Positions 42,945-51,861 are shown, counted from the stretch's first letter. The stretch is DNA of 64,000 bases from Actinomadura flavalba DSM 45200 (GCF_000374305.1 NZ_KB894104.1:62001-126000); one strand, 5' to 3'. Made by a program: numbers and translations. Notes: generated by a model from the sequence alone, not told the origin.

Positions 42945-43352
42945 GTGTTCGTCAACCTTCTGCGCCGCGCGACCACGGTCTCCGCGCACTGCGACCTGCC
43001 GTGCGGCGTCTACGACCCGGCGCAGGCCCGGATCGAGGCCGAGTCGGTCAAGGCGATCCTGGAGAAGTACGCGGCCAACGACGATCCGGCCTTCCGCGAG
43101 AGGGCCATCGTCATCAAGGAGCAGCGCTCCGACCTGGTCAAGCACCACCTGTGGGTGCTCTGGACGGACTACTTCAAGCCGCCGCACTTCGAGAAGTACC
43201 CGCAGCTCCACCAGCTCTTCAACGAGGCCACCAAGCTCGCGGGCGGCGGAGGCGGCACCAAGTCCAGCCTCGACGTCAAGGTCGCCGACGACCTCCTGGC
43301 CAAGATCCAGGAGATCTCGGACATCTTCTGGGAGACCAAGAAGGCCGCCTGA
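42945..43352 (+). CDS. sodN: nickel superoxide dismutase
   Basis: A 135-residue precursor of a cytoplasmic NiSOD. Starting at GTG 42945 the leader is 14 residues (MFVNLLRRATTVSA) followed by the nickel hook HCDLPCGVYDP, in which His1, Cys2 and Cys6 bind the metal after cleavage. A 14-residue leader matches Streptomyces SodN; the earlier in-frame ATG 42915 would give a 24-residue leader. GGAAGGG lies upstream. It dismutates superoxide as a homohexamer of four-helix subunits and depends on the protease encoded opposite. Confidence 0.95.
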   Translation: MFVNLLRRATTVSAHCDLPCGVYDPAQARIEAESVKAILEKYAANDDPAFRERAIVIKEQRSDLVKHHLWVLWTDYFKPPHFEKYPQLHQLFNEATKLAGGGGGTKSSLDVKVADDLLAKIQEISDIFWETKKAA

Positions 43353-43368
43353 CCCATCGCGCCACCAG

Positions 43369-43395
43369 GCCCGTCCCGCACCAGGGGCGGGCTTT
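43369..43395 (+). terminator. possible terminator of sodN
   Basis: An eight-pair GC stem including one G-U pair (GCCCGTCC with GGGCGGGC), followed by TTT. Short, so moderate confidence. Confidence 0.5.
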
Positions 43396-43426
43396 CGGCT
43401 CTCCGGGAGCGTTTAGCCTGGCGGGC

Positions 43427-43900
43427 ATGATCCGTACCGCCGCCCCCGACGACGTTCCGACGATCCACCGGCTCATCCGTGACCTCGCCGCCTACGAGCG
43501 GGTGCCGCACGAGGTCGTCGCCACCGAGGACGACCTGCGCGCGCACCTGTTCGGGCCCGCGCCCGCGCTGTTCGGGCTCATCGCCGAGCAGGACGGCGAG
43601 ACCGTCGGTTTCGCCCTCTGGTTCCTGACCTATTCGACGTGGCTGGGGCGGCACGGCATCCACCTGGAGGACCTGTACGTGCGGCCCGAGGCGCGCGGCG
43701 GCGGGCACGGCCGGGCGCTGCTGGCCGAGCTGGCGCGGATCGCCGACGAGCGCGGCTACGGGCGCGTCGAATGGGCCGTGCTGAACTGGAACGATCCCGC
43801 CATCGGCTTCTACGAGGCGCTCGGCGCCACCCGTCAGGACGAGTGGTCCGTCTACCGGCTGACCGGCGAGACGCTTCGGCGCGTCGCCAAGGAGGCGTGA
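43427..43900 (+). CDS. GNAT family N-acetyltransferase
   Basis: A 157-residue acetyltransferase. It begins IRTAAPDDVPTIHRLIRDLA, has the acetyl-CoA loop RPEARGGGHGRALLAEL near residue 90, and ends with the NWNDPAIGFYEALGA segment typical of spermine/diamine N-acetyltransferase-like proteins. The acceptor is unknown. TAGCCT lies seven bases before the ATG, so the mRNA is likely leaderless. Confidence 0.88.
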   Translation: MIRTAAPDDVPTIHRLIRDLAAYERVPHEVVATEDDLRAHLFGPAPALFGLIAEQDGETVGFALWFLTYSTWLGRHGIHLEDLYVRPEARGGGHGRALLAELARIADERGYGRVEWAVLNWNDPAIGFYEALGATRQDEWSVYRLTGETLRRVAKEA

Positions 43901-44045
43901 CGTTTTTCTCGTCTCACGGAGGTTTACGTCCGGACGATTCACCCCGTCGCGGACATCGCCCCGAAAGCCGTGCGCGCCGCAGGCTCGTTCGGGGCCCCGG
44001 GCGCGGTAGTTTCGATGGCAGCGGGACCATCCCACGAGGAGTGAC

Positions 44046-44477
44046 GTGACCGAGGAAACCGCCGCCATGGCGGCCAGTACGAAGGTGTCCGTGCGTGACG
44101 TCGTGACGGTGAAGCTGCCGGCCGCCGGGGCGTACCTGTCGGTGCTGCGCACGGCGACGGCGGGGCTCGCCGCCCGGCTCGACTTCACGCTGGACGAGAT
44201 CGAGGACCTGCGCATCGCCGTCGACGAGGCGTGCGCGATGCTGCTTCCCCAGGCCGTGCCCGGCACGGACCTCACCTGCGAGTTCGAACTGCACGACGAG
44301 GCGATGAGCATCGCCGTGTCTGTCCTCACGGTCGACGGCGGCGAGCCCAGCCGCGACACGTTCGCCTGGACCGTCCTGTCGTCGCTCGCCGGCGAGGTCG
44401 ACGCCAAGGCAGGGCCGGACGACAGGGTGACCGTGACGCTGCAGAAGCGCCGCGGCGGCGCGGCGGGGGCCCCGTGA
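44046..44477 (+). CDS. anti-sigma regulatory factor (RsbW-type, HATPase)
   Basis: A 143-residue GHKL ATPase-fold protein. The core ERxRIAVDEACAMLL-type block reads LDEIEDLRIAVDEACAMLL near residue 50. The N and G boxes are reduced: the usual second box region reads DTFAWTVLSSLAGEVDAK. RsbW-type proteins hold a SigB/SigF-type factor inactive. It overlaps the next gene, which encodes such a sigma factor, by GTGA, so it should be its partner. GAGGAG precedes the GTG start. No anti-anti-sigma gene is next to it. Confidence 0.9.
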   Translation: MTEETAAMAASTKVSVRDVVTVKLPAAGAYLSVLRTATAGLAARLDFTLDEIEDLRIAVDEACAMLLPQAVPGTDLTCEFELHDEAMSIAVSVLTVDGGEPSRDTFAWTVLSSLAGEVDAKAGPDDRVTVTLQKRRGGAAGAP

Positions 44478-45292
44478 CGGAGAAGACGACGGTGGCCGGC
44501 ACCAGCACCGGCAGCGAGCGCAACGACAGCGCGGTCCCCGACCGCGCCCGGGCCCGAGGGCTGTTCGAGCGCCTCGCCGAACTGCCCGAGGGCGATCCCG
44601 AACGCCAGCGCATCCGCGACGAGCTCGTCGAGCTGCACCTGCCGCTCGTCGAGTACCTGGCGCGCCGGTTCCGCAACCGCGGCGAGTGGCTCGACGACCT
44701 CATCCAGGTCGCCACGATCGGGCTGATCAAGTCGATCGACCGGTTCGACCTCGGCCGCGGCGTGGAGTTCTCCACCTACGCCACGCCCACGATCGTCGGC
44801 GAGATCAAGCGGCACTTCCGCGACAAGGGCTGGGCGGTCCGCGTGCCGCGCCGCCTCCAGGAGCTGAAGCTGTCGCTCACCAAGGCGATCAGCGACCTCG
44901 CGCAGCGCGAGGGCCGGGCGCCCACGGTCAGCGAGCTGGCCAAGCACCTCCAGATGACCGAGGAGGAGGTGCTGGAGGGCCTGGAGTCCGCCAACGCCTA
45001 CTCGACGGTCTCGCTGGACGCGCCCGACTCCGGCGACGAGGACGCGCCCGCCGTGGCCGACTCGCTCGGCATGATCGACGAGTCGCTGGAGGGCGTCGAG
45101 TACCGCGAGTCGCTGAAGCCGCTGCTGGAGAAGCTTCCGGCCCGCGAGAAGAAGATCCTGCTGCTGCGCTTCTTCGGCAACATGACGCAGTCGCAGATCG
45201 CCGCCGAGCTCGGCATCTCCCAGATGCACGTGTCCCGGCTACTGGCCCGCACGCTCGCGCAACTCCGCGACGGTCTCACCGCCGACGAGTAG
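44474..45292 (+). CDS. SigB/SigF/SigG family sigma factor
   Basis: A 272-residue stress-type sigma factor. Region 2 is DDLIQVATIGLIKSIDRFDL followed by GRGVEFSTYATPTIVGEIKRHFRDKGW. Region 3 follows (about 150-190), then region 4 with the helix-turn-helix MTQSQIAAELGISQMHVSRLL. An N-terminal extension of about 30 residues is present. GTG 44474 overlaps the stop of the anti-sigma gene as GTGA, so the two are translationally coupled. It should direct general stress or developmental genes. Confidence 0.93.
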   Translation: MTEKTTVAGTSTGSERNDSAVPDRARARGLFERLAELPEGDPERQRIRDELVELHLPLVEYLARRFRNRGEWLDDLIQVATIGLIKSIDRFDLGRGVEFSTYATPTIVGEIKRHFRDKGWAVRVPRRLQELKLSLTKAISDLAQREGRAPTVSELAKHLQMTEEEVLEGLESANAYSTVSLDAPDSGDEDAPAVADSLGMIDESLEGVEYRESLKPLLEKLPAREKKILLLRFFGNMTQSQIAAELGISQMHVSRLLARTLAQLRDGLTADE

Positions 45293-45300
45293 ACGACGCG

Positions 45301-45332
45301 ACGGCCCCCCGGACGATCCCGGGGGGCCGTTT
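45301..45332 (+). terminator. terminator of the sigma-factor operon
   Basis: A perfect 12-bp stem (45301-45312 with 45319-45330), a six-base loop and a short TT tail, nine bases after the sigma gene and before the convergent membrane protein gene. Confidence 0.75.
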
Positions 45333-45343
45333 CGCGTGTGGGG

Positions 45344-45739
45344 TCAGGCGTCCTCGCGCTCGAAGTCGCGGGCGAGCCACGCCGTGCTGGGCGGGCTCAG
45401 CACCAGGACGAGCGCGGCGACCGCGACGACGCCGAGCGGCACGGCGATCAGCGGCTGCTCGCTCTGCCACAGCGACCACGCGACCGGCAGGCAGAAGAGC
45501 TGCGTGAGGACGGCGGGCGCGCGGCTGCGCGCGTCGCCGAGCAGCAGCCCGCGCGCGACCACGAGCATGCCGGCGCCGCCCGCGAGGGCCAGCACGGTGA
45601 CGCCGATCGCGCTGACCGGGTCGACGGCGAGGCCGAGCGCGGTCTCGACGCCGACGAAGACCCCGCCGCCCACGGCGACGAGCCCCTGGAGCCCGACGAG
45701 CACGGCGGCGGCGAGCACGGTGGCGGGACGCTTGGACAC
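45344..45739 (-). CDS. small integral membrane protein
   Basis: A 131-residue protein with four hydrophobic segments (about residues 7-30, 42-62, 72-90 and 95-115), ending in a charged tail. No family is recognised with certainty; it resembles uncharacterised actinobacterial membrane proteins. GTG 45739 is preferred, giving a short basic N-terminus. It is divergent from the lipid kinase. Confidence 0.7.
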   Translation of the reverse strand: MSKRPATVLAAAVLVGLQGLVAVGGGVFVGVETALGLAVDPVSAIGVTVLALAGGAGMLVVARGLLLGDARSRAPAVLTQLFCLPVAWSLWQSEQPLIAVPLGVVAVAALVLVLSPPSTAWLARDFEREDA

Positions 45740-45831
45740 GGTCCCGACCCTACTGCGTCGCCCCACCTGCCGTTCCCCGGCTCCCACCCCGGCATGGGGT
45801 TGGCCTGTCCAACGGTGGATACGCTGACGCC

Positions 45832-46773
45832 GTGCGCGCCATGCTGATCGCCAACCCCAAGGCGACCTCCACCTCCCGGCGGGCCCGGGACACGCTCGTC
45901 CGGGCCTTCGCGGGCGATCTCGACCTCGTGCTGGCCGAGACCGGGCACCGGGGGCACGCCACCGAGCTGGCGCGCGAGGCGGTGCGGCGCGGTTTCGACG
46001 TCGTCATCGCGCTGGGCGGCGACGGCACCGTCAACGAGGCCGTCAACGGGCTGCTCGCCGACGGCCCCGGGGACGGGCTGCCCGCGCTGGCGGTGCTCCC
46101 GTCGGGCAGCGCGAACGTGTTCGCGCGGGCGCTCGGCCTGCCCGGCGACGCGCTGGGCGCGACGCGGGCGGTGCTGGAGGCGCTGCGCGCGGGCCGGTAC
46201 CGCACGGTGGGGCTCGGCACCGCGTCCCTTCCCGACGGCGGCGAACGGTACTTCACCTTCTGCGCGGGCGTCGGCGTGGACGCCGAAGTGGTGCGCGAGG
46301 TCGAACGGCGGCGGCGGGCCGGACTGCGCGCCGATCCGTCGCTCTATGTGCGCACGGCGCTGCGCCATTTGGCGACCGGAACGGATCGGCGCCGTCCGGC
46401 GCTCACGATCGAGACGCCGGGCCGTCCGCCGATTCCGGGAGTGTTCTTCGCTTTCGTCTCCAACACCACGCCGTGGACGTTCCTCGGTCCCCTTCCGCTG
46501 AATCCGAGCCCGCGCGCGTCGTTCACGCTCGGCCTCGACGTGTTCGGGATGCGGTCGATGGCACTGCGTCCGTTCGCGTTCGCGGCGGCGCAGATGCTCG
46601 CGCCGCGCGACCGGCCGGTGCGGGGATCGCGCGTGGTGGACGTGCACGACGCGGCGGAGGTCACGGTGCGTGCGGAACGGCCGATGGCGTTCCAGCTCGA
46701 CGGCGACTACCTGGGCGAACAGTCCGCGATCACGTTCCGTTCGGTTCCGAAGGCGATACGCATCGTCATATGA
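45832..46773 (+). CDS. diacylglycerol/lipid kinase family protein
   Basis: A 313-residue kinase of the DAGK catalytic family. The nucleotide motif GGDGTVNEAVNG is at residues 62-73, then LPSGSANVFARALGLP near residue 89, and the C-terminal FQLDGDYLGE block. Actinomycete members take part in phospholipid or phosphatidylinositol-type lipid synthesis. TACGCT lies six bases before the GTG start, suggesting a leaderless mRNA. Confidence 0.9.
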   Translation: MRAMLIANPKATSTSRRARDTLVRAFAGDLDLVLAETGHRGHATELAREAVRRGFDVVIALGGDGTVNEAVNGLLADGPGDGLPALAVLPSGSANVFARALGLPGDALGATRAVLEALRAGRYRTVGLGTASLPDGGERYFTFCAGVGVDAEVVREVERRRRAGLRADPSLYVRTALRHLATGTDRRRPALTIETPGRPPIPGVFFAFVSNTTPWTFLGPLPLNPSPRASFTLGLDVFGMRSMALRPFAFAAAQMLAPRDRPVRGSRVVDVHDAAEVTVRAERPMAFQLDGDYLGEQSAITFRSVPKAIRIVI

Positions 46774-46823
46774 CGCACGTCACGGTATGTGTTTACGGGA
46801 AAGCAACACCCCGGACCCGCCAC

Positions 46824-46839
46824 TGTGACACATGCGACA
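46824..46839 (+). promoter_or_regulatory. weak second CRP-like site
   Basis: TGTGA, six bases, CGACA: only the left half matches the CRP consensus well. Located about 185 bp upstream of the strong site before whiB1. Confidence 0.25.
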
Positions 46840-47009
46840 CCCAACCCTTGAGAAACACTTCTCCGAGGTCTTGCGTCCCTCTCGGTGCCCCTGACAGGCT
46901 CAAAGAGCGTCGGCCGAACGGGATTCAACGCCGCTGTCCCGGGAACGGAACCGTCGCCGCCGAACAATCCACCTGACCAAATCTTTTGCGTCTCGGGGTG
47001 TTCGCGACA

Positions 47010-47025
47010 TGTGAAACCGTTCACA
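47010..47025 (+). promoter_or_regulatory. CRP-type binding site upstream of whiB1
   Basis: TGTGA-AACCGT-TCACA, a perfect match to the CRP consensus TGTGA-N6-TCACA, centred about 50 bp upstream of the whiB1 start codon. In M. tuberculosis whiB1 is controlled by the cAMP receptor protein Rv3676 through such sites. Confidence 0.75.
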
Positions 47026-47066
47026 AGTTGAGTGTCTTGCACCACCGCGACGAAGGAGTGGACCGC

Positions 47067-47327
47067 ATGGACTGGCGCCACCGCGCTGCCTGCCGTGACG
47101 TGGACCCCGAGCTTTTCTTCCCCATCGGAAACACCGGGCCCGCGCTGTTGCAGATCGAAGAGGCCAAGCAGGTGTGCCGTCGCTGCACCGTCACCGACGC
47201 GTGCCTGCGCTGGGCGCTGGAGTCCGGCCAGGACTCGGGCGTCTGGGGCGGCATGGGCGAGGACGAGCGCCGCGCCGTCAAGCGCCGCGCCGCCCGCGCC
47301 CGCTCCCGGGCCGCCGCCGGGCTCTGA
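47067..47327 (+). CDS. whiB1: WhiB1-type iron-sulfur transcription regulator
   Basis: An 86-residue WhiB protein. Four cysteines, C9, C37, C40 and C46, bind a [4Fe-4S] cluster. GVWGGMGEDER follows near residue 63 as the beta-turn contacting the sigma factor, and the tail is arginine-rich for DNA contact. The sequence and length match WhiB1, which binds the housekeeping sigma factor region 4 and is nitric-oxide sensitive. ATG 47067 follows AAGGAG; the longer upstream frame has no site. The 293-bp upstream region holds a CRP-type site. Confidence 0.95.
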   Translation: MDWRHRAACRDVDPELFFPIGNTGPALLQIEEAKQVCRRCTVTDACLRWALESGQDSGVWGGMGEDERRAVKRRAARARSRAAAGL

Positions 47328-47387
47328 CCGGCGGGGCACCGCCTCCGAACCTCCCCGGCCGGAGAGCACGCCCCGCCGCACCGTTCC

Positions 47388-47413
47388 GAGCGCCTCCCCC
47401 GCGGGAGGCGCTC
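47388..47413. terminator. bidirectional terminator between whiB1 and pdtaS
   Basis: A perfect 11-bp stem (GAGCGCCTCCC with GGGAGGCGCTC) and a four-base loop, between two convergent genes. There is no T tract, as in many actinomycete terminators. Confidence 0.6.
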
Positions 47414-47426
47414 GCGGCGTCTCCGG

Positions 47427-49061
47427 CTAGCGGAGCGGCGGGCGGTGATGGTCGAGGGGGACGTCCACCACGACCTCGGTGCCGCCGCCGTCACGGCGGC
47501 GGAACTCCAGGCGCCCGCCCAGCTCTCCGACGATGAGCGTGCGGACGATCTGGAGACCGAGACTGTCGCTGCTCTCGACGTCGAAGTCCTCCGGGAGGCC
47601 GACGCCGTCGTCCAGCACGACGACGACGAGACGGCGTTCGTCGGCCTCCGGGCCGGGATGCGGCGAGGCGTCCGCGCCGCCCGGCCAGTCGCCCCAGACC
47701 TGCACACCCCCGGCGATCCGGTCGGGCGGGCCCTCGCCGTAGCGGACGGCGACGACCTCCAGCGTCCCGTACCGGTCGGCCAGGCCGTGCTCCAGCGCGT
47801 TCTGCAACAGCTCCGTCAGCGCCATCGCCAGCGGCGTCGCGATCTCGGCGGGCAGCACCCCGAAACTGCCGGTGCGCTTCGGTTCCACCTGCGTCTCCGC
47901 CGCCGACACCTCCCCCGCCATCATGATCACCCGGTCGGCGATGTCGTCGAAGTCGATCAACTCGTCCGGGGTGTGCGACAGCGTCTCGTGCACGATCGCG
48001 ATCGACCCGACGCGGCGGACGGCCTCGTCCAGCGCCGCCCGTCCCTCCGGGACCTGCAACCGCCGCGCCTGGAGCCGCAGCAGCGCCGCGACCGTCTGGA
48101 GATTGTTCTTGACGCGGTGGTGGATCTCGCGGATCGTCGCATCCTTGGTCATCAGCTCGCGGTCGCGCCAGCGCAGCTCGGTGACGTCCCGGCAGAGCAC
48201 GATCGCGGCGATGCGGTTGCCGCCCACCACCAGCGGGATCGTGCGCAGTTGCAGGATCGTCCCGTGCGCCTCGACCTCCACCTCGCGCGGCGCCCGGCCG
48301 CTCAGCACGACGCTCAGCGCCTCCTCCTGCGGCTCCCCGGTGTCGGTGACCGCCGCCGTGATCTCGCCCAGCGGCTCCCCCACCAGGTCGGCGGCGAACC
48401 CCAGCCGCCGGTACGCCGACTGCGCGTTCGGGCTCGCGTAGGTGACGCGCCCGGCCCGGTCGAGCCGGACCAGGCCGTCACCGACGCGCGGCGACCGCAC
48501 CAGGTTCGGTTCCTCGCCCGGCACCGGGAACCGGCCGTCGGAGATCATCTGCGCGAGGTCGCTCGCGCTCTGCAAGTACGTCAGCTCCAGGCGGCTCGGC
48601 GTGCGGGCCGAGCTGAGGTTCGTGCTGCGCTGGATGACGCCGAGCATCTTGCTGCCGCGCCGCACCGGGATCGACTCCTCCCGGACCGGGATGCCGCTGC
48701 CCCACTCCGGATCGCCCTCGCGCACGATGCGCTTCTCCCGCCACGCCACGTCGATGAGGCCCCGGCGGCCGGTGCGGACGACCCGTCCGACGAGATCCTT
48801 CGGATAGGCGGTCGGGCCCGTCGTCGGGCGCATCTGCGCGATCGCCACCCAGCCCGGCACCGCGCCCTTCGCCGGAGCGGGGCGGGGACGGCCGGGATCG
48901 TCGGGCGGCGCGCCGCCGGACGCCAGCGGCACCCACAGCAGCAGGTCGGCGAACGACAGGTCGGCCAGGAGCTGCCAGTCCGAGACGAGGGCGTGCAGCC
49001 ACTCCAGGTCTTCGTCGGTCAGGTCGGTGTGGTCGCGGACCAGGTCGCTCAACGTCGGCAC
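47427..49061 (-). CDS. pdtaS: sensor histidine kinase PdtaS
   Basis: A 544-residue soluble kinase. The N-terminal GAF-type domain begins TLSDLVRDHTDLTDEDLEWL and contains DWQLLADLSFADLLLWVP. A PAS domain follows (about 230-330). The H-box TIREIHHRVKNNLQTVAALL (His near residue 340) is of the HisKA_2 class, and the HATPase domain has VLDDGVGLP near 480. It phosphorylates the antiterminator-type response regulator PdtaR, encoded elsewhere. GTG 49061 aligns with homologues. whiB1 beside it matches the mycobacterial arrangement. The tail is highly charged. Confidence 0.93.
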   Translation of the reverse strand: MPTLSDLVRDHTDLTDEDLEWLHALVSDWQLLADLSFADLLLWVPLASGGAPPDDPGRPRPAPAKGAVPGWVAIAQMRPTTGPTAYPKDLVGRVVRTGRRGLIDVAWREKRIVREGDPEWGSGIPVREESIPVRRGSKMLGVIQRSTNLSSARTPSRLELTYLQSASDLAQMISDGRFPVPGEEPNLVRSPRVGDGLVRLDRAGRVTYASPNAQSAYRRLGFAADLVGEPLGEITAAVTDTGEPQEEALSVVLSGRAPREVEVEAHGTILQLRTIPLVVGGNRIAAIVLCRDVTELRWRDRELMTKDATIREIHHRVKNNLQTVAALLRLQARRLQVPEGRAALDEAVRRVGSIAIVHETLSHTPDELIDFDDIADRVIMMAGEVSAAETQVEPKRTGSFGVLPAEIATPLAMALTELLQNALEHGLADRYGTLEVVAVRYGEGPPDRIAGGVQVWGDWPGGADASPHPGPEADERRLVVVVLDDGVGLPEDFDVESSDSLGLQIVRTLIVGELGGRLEFRRRDGGGTEVVVDVPLDHHRPPLR

Positions 49062-49122
49062 GACCCCATCATCACCCATGGCCGGGGCCGCCCCGCGCAC
49101 CCGGGCCTGGCAGGATGCGCCC

Positions 49123-50304
49123 ATGACCGCGCCGTCCTTCCCACCCGACCCCCTCGCCCGGCTCCGCACCGCCGCGTCCCGCCGGGAGGACGCCGGGCTG
49201 CGGCGGACGCTGCGGCCCCGCACCGCCGACCACGACGGCCTGCTCGACCTGGCGTCCAACGACTACCTCGGGCTGTCGCGCGACCCCCGGCTCGTCGCCG
49301 GGGCCGTCGCCGCCGCGCGGGCCTGGGGCGCGGGCTCGACCGGGTCGCGGCTCGTCACCGGGACGACCGCGCTGCACACCGAGCTGGACCGGCGTCTCGC
49401 CGCGTTCACCGGCAGCGCCGCCGGGCTCGTGTTCTCGTCCGGGTTCCTGGCCAACCTCGGCGCCGTCGCCGGGCTCGGCGGACCCGGCGTCCTCGTCGTG
49501 TCCGACCAGGTCAACCACGCCTCGATCGTGGACGCGTGCCGGTTGTCGCGCTCACGCGTCGTCGTCACGCCGCACCGCGACGTCGGCGCCGTCGCCGCCG
49601 CGCTCGCCGGACGGGACGAGGAGCACGCGATCGTCGTCACCGACGCCGTCTTCTCCGTCGACGGCGACGTCGCGCCGCTCGCCGCGCTGCACGCCGTCGT
49701 CCGCGCGCACGGCGCGCTGCTGGTGATCGACGAGGCGCACGCGCTCGGCGTCGTCGGCCCAGGTGGGAGGGGCGCCGCGCATGAGGCGGGGCTCGCGGGG
49801 CATCCTGACGTCGTGCTCACGCTCACGCTGTCCAAGTCGCTGGCCGCCCAGGGCGGCGCGGTGCTGGGCGCGCCGGAGGTGATCGAGCACCTGGTCGACA
49901 CCGGGCGGGCGTTCATCTTCGACACCGGCCTCAACCCGGCCGCCGCCGGAGCCGCGCTCGCCGCACTGGACGTCCTCGACGCCGAACCCGACCTGCCCGG
50001 ACGGGCGCGCGCGGCGGCGCGGCGCGTCCGCGACCTGGCGCGCGGCGTCGGACTGGAGACCGCCGACCCGGCGGCGGCCGTCGTCCCCGTCTACGTCGGC
50101 GAACCGCACGCCGCCGTCGCCGCGCAGCGCGTCTGCCGCGACCACGGCGCCCGCGTCGGCTGCTTCCGCCCGCCGTCGGTGCCCAAGGGCCGCGCCTGCC
50201 TGCGCATCACCGCCCGCGCCACCCTCGAAGAGTCGGAATTCACGGTATTGGCGGAGGCGCTGACCGCCGTGGCACGTTCTACGGAACGTAGTCTTGCGCC
50301 ATAA
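49123..50304 (+). CDS. bioF: 8-amino-7-oxononanoate synthase BioF
   Basis: A 393-residue PLP enzyme joining pimeloyl-ACP and alanine in biotin synthesis. The block LDLASNDYLGLSRDPRL starts near residue 41, the cofactor region includes DEAHALGVVGPGGRG at 203-217, and the Schiff-base lysine is K238 in TLSKSLAAQGG. CAGGAT lies six bases before the ATG, so the mRNA is probably leaderless. It is on the opposite strand from bioB and bioD and faces away from pdtaS. Confidence 0.93.
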   Translation: MTAPSFPPDPLARLRTAASRREDAGLRRTLRPRTADHDGLLDLASNDYLGLSRDPRLVAGAVAAARAWGAGSTGSRLVTGTTALHTELDRRLAAFTGSAAGLVFSSGFLANLGAVAGLGGPGVLVVSDQVNHASIVDACRLSRSRVVVTPHRDVGAVAAALAGRDEEHAIVVTDAVFSVDGDVAPLAALHAVVRAHGALLVIDEAHALGVVGPGGRGAAHEAGLAGHPDVVLTLTLSKSLAAQGGAVLGAPEVIEHLVDTGRAFIFDTGLNPAAAGAALAALDVLDAEPDLPGRARAAARRVRDLARGVGLETADPAAAVVPVYVGEPHAAVAAQRVCRDHGARVGCFRPPSVPKGRACLRITARATLEESEFTVLAEALTAVARSTERSLAP

Positions 50305-50340
50305 CATCGGGGAAACCGGTGATGAACGTGAGGAGAGACC

Positions 50341-51135
50341 GTGACGGAGGTCAGGGGCGGGCCCCGGCACGGGCGGGCCTACGAACGCGTCCCGCTCACC
50401 GAGCTGGGCAAACACCACTCCGCGCAGGCGCCGCGCATCCCCAAGTACTACAAGCTCAAGGAACTGCTGGTCGAACTGATCCAGTCGCTCCCCGCCGGCA
50501 GCCCGCTGCCGCCCGAGCGGGCGCTGGCCGAGAAGTACGAGACGTCCCGGACGACCGTCCGGCAGGCGCTCGCCGAACTCGTCGTCGAGGGCCGCCTGCA
50601 ACGCATCCAGGGCAAGGGCACGTTCGTCGCCAAGCCGAAGGTCGCGCAGGAACTCCAGCTCGTCTCCTATACCGAGGACATGAAGCACCACGGCCTCCGC
50701 CCGGAGACCCGCATCCTCGACATCGGCTACGTCAGCGCCGACGAACGCCTCGCCGCCCTCCTCGGCATCCGCCCCGGCGGCCGCGTCCTGCGCATCCACC
50801 GCCTCCGCCTGGCCGACGGCGAGGCCATGTCCATCGACACCTCGCACCTGCCCGCCCGCCGCTTCCCCGGCCTGCGCCGCGAACTGCCCCGCCACCACTC
50901 CCTCTACGAGACCCTCGCCACGGCCTACGACGTCCACCTCACCGAGGCCGAGGAGACCATCGAGACCGTCCTCGCCACCCCCCACGACGCCCAGCTCCTC
51001 GGCGTCGACGTCGGCCTCCCCCTCCTCCTCCTCTCCCGCCACGCCCTGGACTCCACCGGCCAGCCCGTCGAATGGGCCCAGTCCCTCTACCGAGGCGACC
51101 GCTACAAATTCACCACCCGCCTCCGCCGCCACTAG
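50341..51135 (+). CDS. dasR: GntR family regulator, DasR-like
   Basis: A 264-residue HutC-subfamily regulator. The winged helix reads [35 protein letters not shown]-type (about residues 60-92), and the effector domain has [33 protein letters not shown] and [13 protein letters not shown]. The whole sequence closely resembles Streptomyces DasR, the N-acetylglucosamine-sensing global regulator. GAGGAG precedes the GTG. No dasABC or nag genes are adjacent, and no dre-type operator was recognised upstream, so orthology is likely but not proven. Confidence 0.85.
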   Translation: MTEVRGGPRHGRAYERVPLTELGKHHSAQAPRIPKYYKLKELLVELIQSLPAGSPLPPERALAEKYETSRTTVRQALAELVVEGRLQRIQGKGTFVAKPKVAQELQLVSYTEDMKHHGLRPETRILDIGYVSADERLAALLGIRPGGRVLRIHRLRLADGEAMSIDTSHLPARRFPGLRRELPRHHSLYETLATAYDVHLTEAEETIETVLATPHDAQLLGVDVGLPLLLLSRHALDSTGQPVEWAQSLYRGDRYKFTTRLRRH

Positions 51136-51146
51136 AACCTCCCCGA

Positions 51147-51221
51147 TTCTGGGTACGCTCCGACCACGTGTTCCCTACGATGACCGGAGCAGATCGTGAG
51201 GGAGGAGACACCCGACGTGAC
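51147..51221 (+). repeat. 75-bp direct repeat, copy 1 (promoter/RBS of first Uma2 gene)
   Basis: Identical over 75 bp to 51918-51992. It contains CCCTACGATG with -10-like TACGAT, a GGAGGAG ribosome-binding site and the GTG start codon of the Uma2 gene. Confidence 0.9.
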
Positions 51222-51861
51222 GACGACGGTGGAATGGTCGATGCCGCAGGAGCTGACGGACACCCCGTGGGCGCTGTGGACCGACGGCACGCTGGGCGAC
51301 TCCCTCCAGGTCCCGGAAGGCTCTCGGGTCGAGGTCATCGGAGGCAAGGTCGTCGTGTCACCCCCGCCACTCCCGACGCACGGATTCATCGTGCACGAGG
51401 TATCCAAGGCGTTCGTGCGAGCGCAGAGCCGCGAGTTCCGCTGGGAGGCTCTACAGAACTCGAACGTGGCGCTCAGTGAGCGCGCCAACGGCTTCGTTCC
51501 CGACCTTGTGATCGTCGACCACGAGGTGTACCAGGCGACGAACGATCCGGCCGCCCGCCACTATCTGCCGGACGAGATCGAGATGGTCGTGGAGGTCACG
51601 TCGTACGGCAACGCCCGGAACGATCGCTGCCCTCCCAGGGACAAGCCGCGGACCAAGTGGAACGCCTACGCCGCCACGGAGATCCCCTTCTATCTCCTCG
51701 TCGACCGCGACCCGAAGATCTCCCGCACCTTCCTCTTCACGATCCCGGACGGCGCCACCGCCGCCTACCTTCACGAGGAGTCCTGGCCCTTCGGCGAGAC
51801 CATCTCCCTCCCCGAGCCCTTCAACATCGAGATCGAGACCGAGTCCTGGCGCACCTGGTGA
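51217..51861 (+). CDS. Uma2 family restriction endonuclease-like protein 1
   Basis: A 214-residue PD-(D/E)XK-fold protein of the Uma2 (DUF820) family. The family blocks are RVEVIGGKVVVSPPP near residue 44, FVPDLVIVD near residue 93, and MVVEVTSYGN near residue 127 with the acidic metal ligands, then KWNAYAATEIPFYLLVDR. GTG 51217 follows GGAGGAG; GTG 51196 lies inside the duplicated upstream region. Whether the protein cuts DNA in this host is unknown. It is followed by a close paralogue. Confidence 0.87.
   Translation: MTTTVEWSMPQELTDTPWALWTDGTLGDSLQVPEGSRVEVIGGKVVVSPPPLPTHGFIVHEVSKAFVRAQSREFRWEALQNSNVALSERANGFVPDLVIVDHEVYQATNDPAARHYLPDEIEMVVEVTSYGNARNDRCPPRDKPRTKWNAYAATEIPFYLLVDRDPKISRTFLFTIPDGATAAYLHEESWPFGETISLPEPFNIEIETESWRTW

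Noticed and set aside
43901-44045. SigB/SigF-type promoter before the anti-sigma gene
   Set aside because: GTTT-like and GGTA-like words occur, but not at the spacing expected for autoregulation.
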